A stretch of 64,000 nucleotides of DNA. Origin: Cronobacter muytjensii ATCC 51329. GTDB taxonomy: Bacteria > Pseudomonadota > Gammaproteobacteria > Enterobacterales > Enterobacteriaceae. The notes beneath the pieces are model-generated. The model had not been told where the DNA came from. It worked only from the letters and a program-made list of their open reading frames with translations, and ran no database searches. The DNA lies in assembly GCF_001277195.1 (NCBI RefSeq), contig NZ_CP012268.1, positions 1,922,001 to 1,986,000 of the forward strand, given 5' to 3'. Every line of letters begins with the position of its first letter. Position 1 is the first letter of the stretch. This document shows positions 51,521 to 60,076 of the stretch, one piece after another. Both the position numbers and the translations under genes were made by a program.

Positions 51521-53415
51521 GCGCTCTCCTTCGCCATCTCGTGCAGCTCTTTCACCGCGCGGTAGCCCTGGTCGATAGCCGAGTTGGCATATGGGCTCCA
51601 GTCGGCGTCAGAGTTGGCGATGGTGATGCGCCCTACCGGCTGACGCGCTTTTTCGATGATTTTCTGCGATCCCTCTTCGTCATCGAACAGGCCGCTGAAG
51701 AAATAGGAGTAGCCGTGTGACCAGCGGTTGACCGTGATCGCCGCGATATCGCGCTCGTGGTCAAACCCGGCCTCGCCGAACATCCCCTGCAACTGCTCGC
51801 GGATCATCTTCTCATGCACCTCGAACGGCGTGCCAAGCAGAAACGCGCGTCCCTTACGGAACTGTTCGCGGGCGCTCAGCTCGCTGCCCGGGAACGTCGG
51901 CACATAGACCATATGCAGCCCGATGGGCGCATTGGGATCACGCGGATGCGGGTAACCGCCCATATTCACCGGGTAGTCAAGCTTGACGCGGCTGTACGGC
52001 GCGGCGGGGGAATAAATTTCATGCACGCCGAGTTTCACAAACGGCTGCCAGTTGCGAATCACCACTTTGCTGTAGACCAGCGGCGCTTTCACGTTTTGCT
52101 TCAGCGCCTCCTGCTGGTCGTGCGGGATTTCCGGCACCAGATACGGGATCATCATGTTGTAGCCCGCCATGACGGTCTGCCCCGCTTTCACCTTATGCAG
52201 CTTGCCGTCGCGCAGGTAGGTGACTTCCACACCGCCTGCCACGTTCGCGGCATGCACGCCGGTGCTGTTCAGGCGCAGCCGCACCGGATGTTCCGGTTTA
52301 TCGAGCTGGCTGTAGTCGAAGGTCGCCATCACGATATCGTCCATGCTGTCGCCCGGCGCTACCGCCGGAATGAGATGACGCACCATCAGGCGCGCCAGCC
52401 CGGCGTTGCCGTCCGGGAAGTGATAGATATACGGCTCTTCGAGGTCTGCCAGCGATTCGGCGTCCAGCGGCGGTAAATCCATGCCGTCCAGACCCGGCAG
52501 CGCGCAGATGCGAGCGTCGCTCGCCGATGTGCCATCGATGCCGATCGCCTGGAAATCATTGGTGCGCTGCTGGAAATAACGGATGGCGCTGTCGCTCAGG
52601 CCGACTTTTTCGCTCAGGAACTGGCGGTAGCTGTGTGAGTCGAGCCAGGCGACTTTATCTTCAACGCGCATCCCGGCGAGATAATCTTTTTTCTCAGTAT
52701 GCAGGGCGATCAGCGCATCGCGGTCCGCCTGCGGCAGCGGGAAATCGTTGATAAACGCACGAATGTCGCGGGCGTTCATGCGATCGGGAGGAATATCGTC
52801 CGCCACGGCGCGGCCCGGATCGCCGCTTACGATTTTATCGACGCCGAAATTGGTTTTGTCGAAGTAGACGCCGCGGCTTAAGTTGAGATCCGGGTAGAAC
52901 GTCTGGTCGAAGCTTTTCGCCATCCGCTCGATGCTGACATTAAGCGTCTTCAGCAGACCCATCGCGATTTCGCTGAAGTTATTCGCGGGCGACTGGAAAG
53001 ATTCGCTGCCGCCGTAGCCGAGCACGGTTTTCCCGTCGATGTGAAATTCGTTACGTTTGGCATGACCGCCAAAGTCGTCATGGTTGTCGAGCAACAAAAT
53101 ACGCTGCTGTTTGCCGCGCAGTTCCTGCCAGAAACAGGCGGCGGCGAGCCCGCTAATGCCCGCGCCGACAATCACCAGATCGTACTGCTCTTCCACCGGC
53201 ACGCTTGCCGGGTCGAACCGCTTGCCTTCACGTCCCAGCGCATGCGCCTGCTCGAACGAGCCCGGATGGTTGCCTCGCAGCCCCGTCAGGGTTGGCGGGT
53301 AATAAAGCGACTGCGCTGCGGTTTGCGGCGAGGCGCGCAAGATGTGCCACGGCGTCATTCCGGCGGCCACGGTGATGGCGACGCCATTAAGAAAATCACG
53401 TCGGGTGATTGCCAT
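51517..53415 (-). CDS. Tat-exported flavoprotein, spermidine-dehydrogenase-like
   Basis: A 632-residue periplasmic FAD enzyme. A twin-arginine signal (TRRDFLNGVAI near 4-14) is followed by the dinucleotide fold VIVGAGISGLAAACF near 80-94 and the motif LLLDNHDDFGGHAKRNEF near 112-130. These runs are characteristic of SpdH-type spermidine dehydrogenases, which split spermidine into 1,3-diaminopropane and 4-aminobutyraldehyde. The substrate is inferred from similarity recalled by motif, not from alignment. Coupling to the cytochrome c gene suggests electrons enter the respiratory chain. A gene for the next step, patD, is only 2.1 kb downstream on the same strand. Confidence 0.78.
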   Translation of the reverse strand: MAITRRDFLNGVAITVAAGMTPWHILRASPQTAAQSLYYPPTLTGLRGNHPGSFEQAHALGREGKRFDPASVPVEEQYDLVIVGAGISGLAAACFWQELRGKQQRILLLDNHDDFGGHAKRNEFHIDGKTVLGYGGSESFQSPANNFSEIAMGLLKTLNVSIERMAKSFDQTFYPDLNLSRGVYFDKTNFGVDKIVSGDPGRAVADDIPPDRMNARDIRAFINDFPLPQADRDALIALHTEKKDYLAGMRVEDKVAWLDSHSYRQFLSEKVGLSDSAIRYFQQRTNDFQAIGIDGTSASDARICALPGLDGMDLPPLDAESLADLEEPYIYHFPDGNAGLARLMVRHLIPAVAPGDSMDDIVMATFDYSQLDKPEHPVRLRLNSTGVHAANVAGGVEVTYLRDGKLHKVKAGQTVMAGYNMMIPYLVPEIPHDQQEALKQNVKAPLVYSKVVIRNWQPFVKLGVHEIYSPAAPYSRVKLDYPVNMGGYPHPRDPNAPIGLHMVYVPTFPGSELSAREQFRKGRAFLLGTPFEVHEKMIREQLQGMFGEAGFDHERDIAAITVNRWSHGYSYFFSGLFDDEEGSQKIIEKARQPVGRITIANSDADWSPYANSAIDQGYRAVKELHEMAKESA

Positions 53416-53479
53416 AGAGCTTCCTTAAAGGACAAAAATTATTGTTTTCAGTTTGTTATGTAATGGTACAGAATTTTTA

Positions 53480-53500
53480 CCTGCCGGGCACCCCGGCAGG
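53480..53500 (-). other. Strong hairpin after the 66-residue protein gene
   Basis: A 9-bp perfect stem CCTGCCGGG/CCCGGCAGG with a three-base loop. No T tract follows on either strand, so it may be a transcript-stabilising or rho-independent-like element. Confidence 0.45.
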
Positions 53501-53518
53501 CGTGGGATTGCGGAAGGT

Positions 53519-53719
53519 TTAAGCGGAAAGTTTGCCGGTCTGGGCGACTTCATCCAGCCGCTGCTGCATCTCTTTCAGATTGTTCAGCAGATTATTGTCC
53601 GCTTCGGTGGCCGTATCACCTTTGCCGGTAATGACAAAGTGGTAATTTTCCTCCCGGCAGGTGGCCGTATATTCATAGGCCCCGCCCGGCTGCTGTTTTT
53701 TGTCGATAGACAGTGACAT
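53519..53719 (-). CDS. Small 66-residue protein of unknown function
   Basis: A 66-residue acidic protein (MSLSIDKKQQPGGAYEYTATC...). A short beta-rich part (YEYTATCREENYHFVITGKG) is followed by a helix (ATEADNNLLNNLKEMQQRLDEVAQTG). There is no signal peptide or membrane segment. An unusually good AAGGAGG lies before the ATG, which supports a real gene. It is not recognised. It lies between the FxLYD-type gene and the SpdH-like gene on the same strand, with about 100 bases to the latter. Confidence 0.7.
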   Translation of the reverse strand: MSLSIDKKQQPGGAYEYTATCREENYHFVITGKGDTATEADNNLLNNLKEMQQRLDEVAQTGKLSA

Positions 53720-53773
53720 ACATCCTCCTTTCAGTCGTCAACACTTAAAAGGTAGAGTATTTCTCGCACCGCG

Positions 53774-54112
53774 TCAGGGGATCGCCGACAGCTCCGCCAG
53801 CCGGAAGTGATCCGGCCTGAACACGCGCGTGCGGCACGGCGCCTGAAAGAGCCAGGTGTCGTCCGGCGCAAGGTTAAACGTGATCGCGGTCGTGTAGCTC
53901 ACCACCATGCCGTTACGCAACAGGTTAAACGCCACGTAAACCTGACGCAGAGAGTGATGAGTCAGGTTTTTTACTATCCCCTCAAGCTGCAGTTTACCGG
54001 CTTCGGTACGGACAAAATGCACATCAGAGAGCGACACGGGCGCGATATCCGCCCGCGCGGCCTGGATAAACAGCGCGCACGCGAGCGCGAACAGGGTGAA
54101 TAGTCGTTTCAT
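53774..54112 (-). CDS. Small exported FxLYD-like domain protein
   Basis: A 112-residue protein with a signal peptide (to about residue 21, FIQAARA). The mature part reads as a small beta-sandwich, with VKNLTHHSLRQVYVAFNLLRNGMVVSYTTA and LAPDDTWLFQAP resembling the FxLYD domain, a module often seen in secreted or surface proteins. The function is unknown and no partner gene is evident. Confidence 0.68.
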   Translation of the reverse strand: MKRLFTLFALACALFIQAARADIAPVSLSDVHFVRTEAGKLQLEGIVKNLTHHSLRQVYVAFNLLRNGMVVSYTTAITFNLAPDDTWLFQAPCRTRVFRPDHFRLAELSAIP

Positions 54113-54238
54113 GGGTTCTCAGCGTTATGCGGGGGTAATGCCTGTTCAGAATATTAACTGATTCATAACGCCAATTTAACCAGCAAAACCGCTAAAGGGT
54201 AAAGGGATGTGAATGTGAAGCGGTCGCGGACTGGATAG

Positions 54239-54661
54239 TCACGCCGGGCGTTTTACAAAACGCTTACGCACTTCGCGGTAACCCTGGGTTTCGTAAAACT
54301 GGTGCGCGCGAACACGACGTTCGCTGCTGGAAAGCTCAATCTGCGTACAGCCCTGCGCACGCGCCTCGGCGTGCGCGGCTTCAAGCAGCTTCGCGCCGAT
54401 GCCCTCGCCGCGTGAGGCGTCATCGACAATCAGCGCGGAGATAAGGCCCCATTTGCCCGGCTCGTGCAGCGGCTGGATGAGGTGCAGCACAATCGCGCCG
54501 CTGATCCGTTTTGCCGTTTCCGCAACCAGCACCCGCGTGCCGGACGCCTCGCGCGGCCCAAGCCATGCGGCTACCTGCGTTTCGCCGATGCTATAGCCGA
54601 GCTGTTCAAAGAGCAGACAAAGCTGCGTCTCGTCGTTCAGGCGAGCGTCGCGGATAATCAT
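54239..54661 (-). CDS. GNAT-family N-acetyltransferase
   Basis: A 140-residue acetyltransferase. The acetyl-CoA loop is SRGEGIGAKLL near residue 85, preceded by the beta-strand ISALIVDDA, and the C-terminal YETQGYREVRKRF is typical. The substrate is unknown. It overlaps the following GNAT gene upstream by four bases (ATGA), so both are probably made together. Its nearness to polyamine genes makes an amine substrate possible, which is only an inference. Confidence 0.85.
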   Translation of the reverse strand: MIIRDARLNDETQLCLLFEQLGYSIGETQVAAWLGPREASGTRVLVAETAKRISGAIVLHLIQPLHEPGKWGLISALIVDDASRGEGIGAKLLEAAHAEARAQGCTQIELSSSERRVRAHQFYETQGYREVRKRFVKRPA

Positions 54662-55110
54662 ACCTCGCCTCCCTTTTCCAGCGATTTACACAGATATTTC
54701 GGCGATTCGCTGTAGCCCTGGCGGTAATAAAAGCGGTGCGCGTCGCTGCGGCGGCTGTGGCAGTGCACCTCAATGCGATCGCAGCCGCGCGACCGGGCGA
54801 GCGCTTCGGCTTCACTTTCCAGCAGCCTGCCGATCCCTTTGCTGCGGGCGCTGCCATCGACGCAGAAATAGCTGATGCGGCAGAAAGCACCTTCCAGCGC
54901 CAGTTGCGGGATAAAGTGTAGCGACAGCACGCCCAACAGCGCACCGTCTTCTTCTGCGACCAGCAGCGCTTCGTCAGGGTGCGCCAGCAATTCGGCGATG
55001 CGTCGCTCGATAAAGCGTGAAGTCTCAGGGTAATCCAGTTCGGTTAATAAGGCGCTGATGGCAAGGGCATCAGCGGGCGTCGCGGCTCGGGTGGTTATCA
55101 TCGTTATCAT
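54658..55110 (-). CDS. GNAT-family N-acetyltransferase
   Basis: A 150-residue acetyltransferase with the acetyl-CoA loop ARSKGIGRLLESEAEALARSRG near residues 90-109 and the C-terminal HRFYYRQGYSESPKYL. It is unlike its neighbour except in fold, so the pair are not recent duplicates by eye. The start is uncertain: Met codons at 55110 and 55101 both lack a strong ribosome binding site. First gene of a two-gene unit. Confidence 0.83.
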   Translation of the reverse strand: MITMITTRAATPADALAISALLTELDYPETSRFIERRIAELLAHPDEALLVAEEDGALLGVLSLHFIPQLALEGAFCRISYFCVDGSARSKGIGRLLESEAEALARSRGCDRIEVHCHSRRSDAHRFYYRQGYSESPKYLCKSLEKGGEV

Positions 55111-55333
55111 TCTTTAGGCGAGTAAGGGGCAGGTGTATGCCACGGTTAAGCGCCGGGCACAGGGAGAGCGTAAGCCGCGTTAAGCGTGCGTGTCACCTGC
55201 GGTTTCTGGGGGGCAGGCAGGATTTAGCCGCGTGCTGCGCGAGAAAGAGATCAATGAAACGGGGGATGCCATTTAATGCATGCTTTTGCCGCAGGTGCAA
55301 AACCCGCTGCATGCGCTTTAAAACCCTTACAGT

Positions 55334-55359
55334 AAAAAACCGCCCGAAGGCGGTTTTTT
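55334..55359 (-). terminator. Bidirectional terminator after the lipoprotein gene
   Basis: Stem AAAAAACCGCC/GGCGGTTTTTT with loop CGAA gives T runs on both strands, directly after the lipoprotein stop codon. The 220 bases between it and the GNAT genes hold no gene that can be supported. Confidence 0.9.
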
Positions 55360-55362
55360 GTT

Positions 55363-55719
55363 TTAGCTGGCGTTCTCACAACCAGGCTGGCTGCGGTCAA
55401 TAACTTCAGTGCCTTCGATGATGAAGCCAAACTTACCAAACAGGAAAGAGTGGTTAAACTGAGTAACGACAACATCTGAGAGTGCTACAGCGCAACGATT
55501 CTTCTCGATTGCACGATCCATCGCGGTTTTCACGTTCGGGACGCCCAGCGGGAAAATAACCACTGGCGCAGAATCTTCACCCGTAATTCGCGCACCTTTG
55601 ACGAACTTATTGGAGTTCAGGTTGTAATTTTTTGTGCTCGCTACCGTCATGTCAGCGACGCGTGCGCTACAGCCGGATAATAACATCGCGCCCAGAGCGA
55701 GTAATAAAACCTTTTTCAT
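55363..55719 (-). CDS. Small lipoprotein of unknown function
   Basis: A 118-residue protein with a lipoprotein signal: MKKVLLLALGAMLLSGCSA, with the lipobox Cys at residue 17 followed by Ser, which suggests outer-membrane sorting. The mature part is small and mixed, with VIFPLGVPNVKTAMDRAIEKN and two further Cys (NRCAVALSD and QPGCENAS) that could pair. The function is not recognised. It has its own ribosome binding site (AAGGAAG) and terminator, so it is a single-gene unit. The AT content is higher than in its neighbours, hinting at a separate origin. Confidence 0.82.
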   Translation of the reverse strand: MKKVLLLALGAMLLSGCSARVADMTVASTKNYNLNSNKFVKGARITGEDSAPVVIFPLGVPNVKTAMDRAIEKNRCAVALSDVVVTQFNHSFLFGKFGFIIEGTEVIDRSQPGCENAS

Positions 55720-55827
55720 TCAATGCTTCCTTTTGATAACAATCGGAAACATCCTAACATTTCATGAATTTTTTATTACCTACCATTTTTCGTAAAATTA
55801 CCGCTTACGTGTTCGCTGCAACGAAAC

Positions 55828-55858
55828 GGCTGGTTTGCTCGCCTGCGACAAACCAGCC
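55828..55858 (-). terminator. Inverted repeat after patD, possible terminator
   Basis: A 10-bp perfect stem GGCTGGTTTG/CAAACCAGCC with an 11-base loop just after the patD stop. The T tract is short, so terminator function is tentative. Confidence 0.5.
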
Positions 55859-55868
55859 ACGGTTTTGC

Positions 55869-57293
55869 TTAGTGTTTTATCATGACATGCCGCACCACGG
55901 TGTAATCCTCAAGCCCGTACATCGACATATCTTTGCCGTAGCCGGAGAGTTTCTGGCCGCCGTGGGGCATTTCGCTGACCAGCATAAAATGCGTGTTGAC
56001 CCAGGTGCAGCCATATTGCAGGCGGGCGCTGAGGCGGTGCGCGCGGCCGACATCGCGTGTCCAGACGGAGGACGCGAGGCCATATTGCGAGTCGTTGGCA
56101 TACTCCAGCGCCTGGGCTTCATCTTCAAACGGCGTAACGCTGACGACCGGGCCGAAGACTTCGCGCTGCACAATCGCGTCCTCCTGCTTCGCGCCCGCCA
56201 GCACCGTTGGCCTGAAGTAATAGCCCGGCCCGTCGACTTTTTCGCCGCCCGTCACCACGCGGATATGCGCCAGCGCTTTCGCGGCCTCCACCGCCTGGAT
56301 CACGCGGTTCAGATGCGCCTCGGAGCTGAGCGGCCCAAGCTCGGTGCTTTCATCTTCCGGCGCGCCGGTTTTCAGGCTGCCGACCGCCGCGCCGAGTTTT
56401 TCCACCAGTGCGTCATAAACCCCCTTCTGCGCGTAAATACGGCACGCTGCCGTGCAGTCCTGGCCCGCGTTATAGAAACCGAACGTACGGATGCCTTCCA
56501 CCACCGCGTCGAGATCGGCGTCGTCAAAGACCAGCACCGGCGCTTTACCGCCAAGCTCCATATGGGTGCGCTTAATCGATGACGCAGTGCGGCGGATGAT
56601 ATGCTCGCCGGTGGCGATGGAGCCAGTGAGCGACACCATACGCACCTTTTCATGGCTGGTCAGCGGGTCGCCGACCGTCTGGCCGCGGCCAAACAGTACA
56701 TTCAGCACGCCTGCCGGGAAGATATCTTTGGCCAGTTCCGCGAGCTTAAACGCGGTGAGCGGGGTGATTTCCGAGGGCTTTAATACCACGCAGTTGCCTG
56801 CCGCCAGCGCGGGCGCGAGCTTCCAGGCCGCCATCATCAGCGGGTAGTTCCAGGGCGCGATGGACGCCACGACGCCTACCGGGTCGCGGCGGATCATGGA
56901 AGTGTGATCCGCCAGATATTCACCCGCGGCGAGTCCGTTTAAGCAACGCGCGGCCCCGGCGAAGAAACGAAACACATCCGCCACCGCCGGGATTTCATCA
57001 CCCGCCACGCAGTGCAGCGGCTTGCCGCAGTTTTTTGATTCAAGCTGCGCGAAGGTCTGCGCGTTCTGCTCGATGACGTCCGCGAGCTTAAGCAGCGCTT
57101 CGGCGCGTTCTTTGGGCGTGGTGAGACGCCAGTGTTCAAAGGCCGCGTCGGCGGCGGTAACCGCCTCATCCACCTGCTGCGCGCTGGCTTCGGCAATTTC
57201 AATCAGCACCTCGCCGGTGGCGGGGTTATAGACCGGCAGGCGCTCGCCCTTGCCTTCCACCAGCGCGCCGTTAATCAGTAATTGACTCTGCAT
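55869..57293 (-). CDS. patD: Gamma-aminobutyraldehyde dehydrogenase PatD
   Basis: A 474-residue NAD-dependent aldehyde dehydrogenase matching E. coli PatD (YdcW/Prr). It oxidises 4-aminobutyraldehyde to GABA in the putrescine pathway. Catalytic Glu is in HMELGGKAPV near 246, catalytic Cys in NAGQDCTAACR near 280, and the oxyanion Asn in IAPWNYPLMMA near 147. AAAGGA precedes the ATG. It is the last gene of the ydcSTUV-patD operon and lies 17 bases after ydcV. Confidence 0.95.
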   Translation of the reverse strand: MQSQLLINGALVEGKGERLPVYNPATGEVLIEIAEASAQQVDEAVTAADAAFEHWRLTTPKERAEALLKLADVIEQNAQTFAQLESKNCGKPLHCVAGDEIPAVADVFRFFAGAARCLNGLAAGEYLADHTSMIRRDPVGVVASIAPWNYPLMMAAWKLAPALAAGNCVVLKPSEITPLTAFKLAELAKDIFPAGVLNVLFGRGQTVGDPLTSHEKVRMVSLTGSIATGEHIIRRTASSIKRTHMELGGKAPVLVFDDADLDAVVEGIRTFGFYNAGQDCTAACRIYAQKGVYDALVEKLGAAVGSLKTGAPEDESTELGPLSSEAHLNRVIQAVEAAKALAHIRVVTGGEKVDGPGYYFRPTVLAGAKQEDAIVQREVFGPVVSVTPFEDEAQALEYANDSQYGLASSVWTRDVGRAHRLSARLQYGCTWVNTHFMLVSEMPHGGQKLSGYGKDMSMYGLEDYTVVRHVMIKH

Positions 57294-57310
57294 AGCGTAT
57301 TCCTTTGAGG

Positions 57311-58117
57311 TTATTTGCCGCTACCGGCGACAGTTTCATCATCGCGCGTCAGCCACCACGCCCCGAGGATAGGGATCATGGTAAGGATCATGACGCACAG
57401 CGCCACCACGTTGGTCACCGGCACGTCGCGCGGGCGGCCGAGCTGGTTCAGCAGCCACAGCGGCAGGGTGCGCTCGTGGCCTGCGGTAAACGTGGTGACA
57501 ATAATTTCATCGAACGAGAGCGCGAAGGCGAGCATGCCGCCCGCCAGCAGCGCGGTGCCGAGGTTCGGCATAATGATGTAGCGAAAGGTCTGCCAGCCGT
57601 CCGCGCCGAGATCCATTGACGCCTCAATCTGGCTCCAGGCGGTGCGCCGCAGCCGGGCGATGACGTTATTAAAGACGACCACCACACAAAACGTGGCGTG
57701 TCCGACCACCATCGTGAGAAAGCCCGGCTCAATATCGAACTGCTTAAAGGCCGTCAGGAGCGCGATACCGGTGATAATGCCCGGCAGCGCGATGGGCAGC
57801 AGCAACAGCAGCGAGACCGCGTTTTTACCAAAAAACTCCCGTCGCCAGAGCGCGGCGGCGGCAAGCGTGCCGAGCACAAGCGCCAGCAGCGTCGCAAGCA
57901 GCGCCACTTTAAGTGACAACGTCACGGCATCGAGAATATCGGCGCGCTGTGCTGCAATCTCAAACCAGCGCAGCGTCAGGCCCTTCGGCGGAAAGCTGAA
58001 GGCCGACTCTTCGGTGTTAAAGGCGTAGAGCGCGATAATCGCCAGCGGAAAGTGCAGGAAAATCACCCCGCCCCACGCGGCAATTTTAAGGGGCCACGGC
58101 GCGCGGTCAGAGTGCAT
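57311..58117 (-). CDS. ydcV: YdcV, putrescine/spermidine-type ABC permease
   Basis: A 268-residue inner-membrane permease of the PotC/YdcV family with about six helices and the EAA-type loop EASMDLGADGWQTFRYIIMPNLG near 165-188. It pairs with YdcU to form the channel of the YdcSTUV polyamine-type importer. The gene overlaps ydcU by 11 bases. Confidence 0.93.
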   Translation of the reverse strand: MHSDRAPWPLKIAAWGGVIFLHFPLAIIALYAFNTEESAFSFPPKGLTLRWFEIAAQRADILDAVTLSLKVALLATLLALVLGTLAAAALWRREFFGKNAVSLLLLLPIALPGIITGIALLTAFKQFDIEPGFLTMVVGHATFCVVVVFNNVIARLRRTAWSQIEASMDLGADGWQTFRYIIMPNLGTALLAGGMLAFALSFDEIIVTTFTAGHERTLPLWLLNQLGRPRDVPVTNVVALCVMILTMIPILGAWWLTRDDETVAGSGK

Positions 58118-59051
58118 CGAACGCTCCCAGGCGCTTTACAAACGCCAGATAAACGGCAATCAGGACAATCGGCACCAGCGTAAACGCCGCCGCCATCGGC
58201 ATATTGCCGATAGCCCCTTGCTGAGAATAGACCATGTTGCCGATGAAAAAGCCCGGCGGGCCGATGAGCTGCGGCACGATAAAATCGCCGAGCGTTAACG
58301 AGAAGGTGAAAATCGAGCCTGCCGCAATGCCCGGCACCGCCAGCGGCAGCACCACGTGGCGGAAAGTCTGCGCGGGCGTCGCGCCGAGATCGGCAGAGGC
58401 CTGCAACAGCGACGGCGGCAGGCGCTCAAGCGCCGCCTGCACCGGCAGGATCATAAACGGCAGCCAGATATAAACGAACACCAGGAACCGCCCCAGCCCG
58501 GAGGTGGAGAGCGTGTTGCCGCCGATGCCCGGCACCGTCAGCAGCGCGCTGAGCGCCCCTTCAAGCCCAAGATGTTGCAGGAACCATTGCGCCACGCCGT
58601 CGCGCGCCAGCAGCAGCGTCCACGCATACGCCTTTACGATATAACTCGCCCACATCGGCAGCATTACGGCGATATAGAAAAACGCCTTCAGCGTGCCGCG
58701 CGTGTAACGCGCCATATACCAGGCCATCGGGAATGCCAGAATGGCGCAGGCGAGAGAGACGGCGACCGCCATCACCAGGGTGCGCAAAATAATGTCGTAA
58801 TTGGCAGGGTTAAAGAGCGCGCGCAGATTGGCCAGCGTCAGATCCGGCGTCACCGACATCGTAAAATCGTCGAAGGTGTAAAAACCCTGCCATAAGAGCG
58901 TCAGGAGCGAGCCGAGATAGACGATGCCGAACCACATTAGCGGCGGCAGCAACAGCAGAAACAGCCAGAGCGTCGGACGCCGCCAGAGGAGCGTCGCGCC
59001 GCGTCGCAGCAGGCCGCCGGAACGCGCGGTGGCAGGGAGTGTCATATCCAT
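58107..59051 (-). CDS. ydcU: YdcU, putrescine/spermidine-type ABC permease
   Basis: A 314-residue inner-membrane permease of the PotB/YdcU family. A short cytoplasmic N terminus rich in Arg is followed by about six helices and the loop QASADLGATPAQTFRHVVLPLAVPG near 225-250. It partners YdcV. One base separates it from ydcT. Confidence 0.93.
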   Translation of the reverse strand: MDMTLPATARSGGLLRRGATLLWRRPTLWLFLLLLPPLMWFGIVYLGSLLTLLWQGFYTFDDFTMSVTPDLTLANLRALFNPANYDIILRTLVMAVAVSLACAILAFPMAWYMARYTRGTLKAFFYIAVMLPMWASYIVKAYAWTLLLARDGVAQWFLQHLGLEGALSALLTVPGIGGNTLSTSGLGRFLVFVYIWLPFMILPVQAALERLPPSLLQASADLGATPAQTFRHVVLPLAVPGIAAGSIFTFSLTLGDFIVPQLIGPPGFFIGNMVYSQQGAIGNMPMAAAFTLVPIVLIAVYLAFVKRLGAFDAL

Positions 59052-59052
59052 C

Positions 59053-60063
59053 TCACCCCTCGCTCAGCCGGATCATCGCGGCGCGCGCCCAGGACGCCGT
59101 CACCGGCTGACCTGCGCAAAGCGGCGGCGCATCGGGCGCGGGCGACAGATTAGCCTGGCTTACCAGCAGCTTTTCGCCGCTCTCAAGCGCCAGCTCAAAG
59201 CGCGTGGCCGCGCCCTGGAACTGCACCGCCTGCACCGTACCGCGCACCTGGATTTCACCGGGTTCGTTAAGCCGGATATGCTCCGGGCGCAGTGAAAAGG
59301 TGCCCGCCGCGCCGCCGAGCTGCTGCGTCAGGGCGTCGCTCAGTACATTAGCGGTACCGACAAAACCGGCGACAAACGGCGTGCGCGGGCGCATGTAAAG
59401 CTCGCGCGGCGCGTCGATTTGCTCGATGCGCCCGTGGTTGAACACCGCCACCCGGTCGGACATTGACAGCGCTTCGCTCTGATCGTGGGTGACAAACACA
59501 AACGTAATGCCGAGCGAGCGTTGCAGGTTTTTTAATTCGACCTGCATCTGCTCGCGCAGTTTGAGATCGAGCGCGCCGAGCGGTTCGTCCAGCAGCAGCA
59601 CGCGCGGCTCGTTAACCAGCGCGCGGGCGATGGCGACCCGCTGACGCTGCCCGCCGGAGAGCTGCGATGGTTTGCGCGCATGGGTAAAACCGAGCGCGAC
59701 CCTCTCCAGCGCCTCGCGGGCGCGGGTAAGCCGCGTTTTTTTATCGACGCCTTTGACCATCAGCCCGTAGGCGACATTCTCCAGCACCGACATATGCGGA
59801 AACAGCGCGTAATCCTGAAACACGGTGTTGACGTCGCGCGACCACGGCGGCAGCTGGCTGGCCTCGCGACCAAACAGGCGGATCGCGCCCAGGCTTAACT
59901 GCTCAAAGCCCGCAATCATGCGCAGACAGGTCGTTTTGCCGGAGCCGGACGGCCCCAGCATGGAGAAAAACTCCCCGTCTTCGATGGTCATGCTGACGTT
60001 ATCGACCGCCCGCACGTCGCCATAGTGGCGGGAGACCTGCTGAAACTCCACTGCATAAGCCAT
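59053..60063 (-). CDS. ydcT: YdcT, ABC transporter ATPase
   Basis: A 336-residue PotA-type ATPase matching E. coli YdcT in length and sequence. Walker A is GPSGSGKTT near 37, the signature LSGGQRQR near 134 and Walker B RVLLLDEP near 157; a C-terminal TOBE domain covers about 250-330. The start at 60063 (MAYAVEFQQVSRHYGDVRAVD) follows a G-rich ribosome binding site and fits the family. The longer frame beginning at 60282 is the end of ydcS read in another frame. Confidence 0.95.
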   Translation of the reverse strand: MAYAVEFQQVSRHYGDVRAVDNVSMTIEDGEFFSMLGPSGSGKTTCLRMIAGFEQLSLGAIRLFGREASQLPPWSRDVNTVFQDYALFPHMSVLENVAYGLMVKGVDKKTRLTRAREALERVALGFTHARKPSQLSGGQRQRVAIARALVNEPRVLLLDEPLGALDLKLREQMQVELKNLQRSLGITFVFVTHDQSEALSMSDRVAVFNHGRIEQIDAPRELYMRPRTPFVAGFVGTANVLSDALTQQLGGAAGTFSLRPEHIRLNEPGEIQVRGTVQAVQFQGAATRFELALESGEKLLVSQANLSPAPDAPPLCAGQPVTASWARAAMIRLSEG

Positions 60064-60076
60064 ACGTCCCCCGCGC

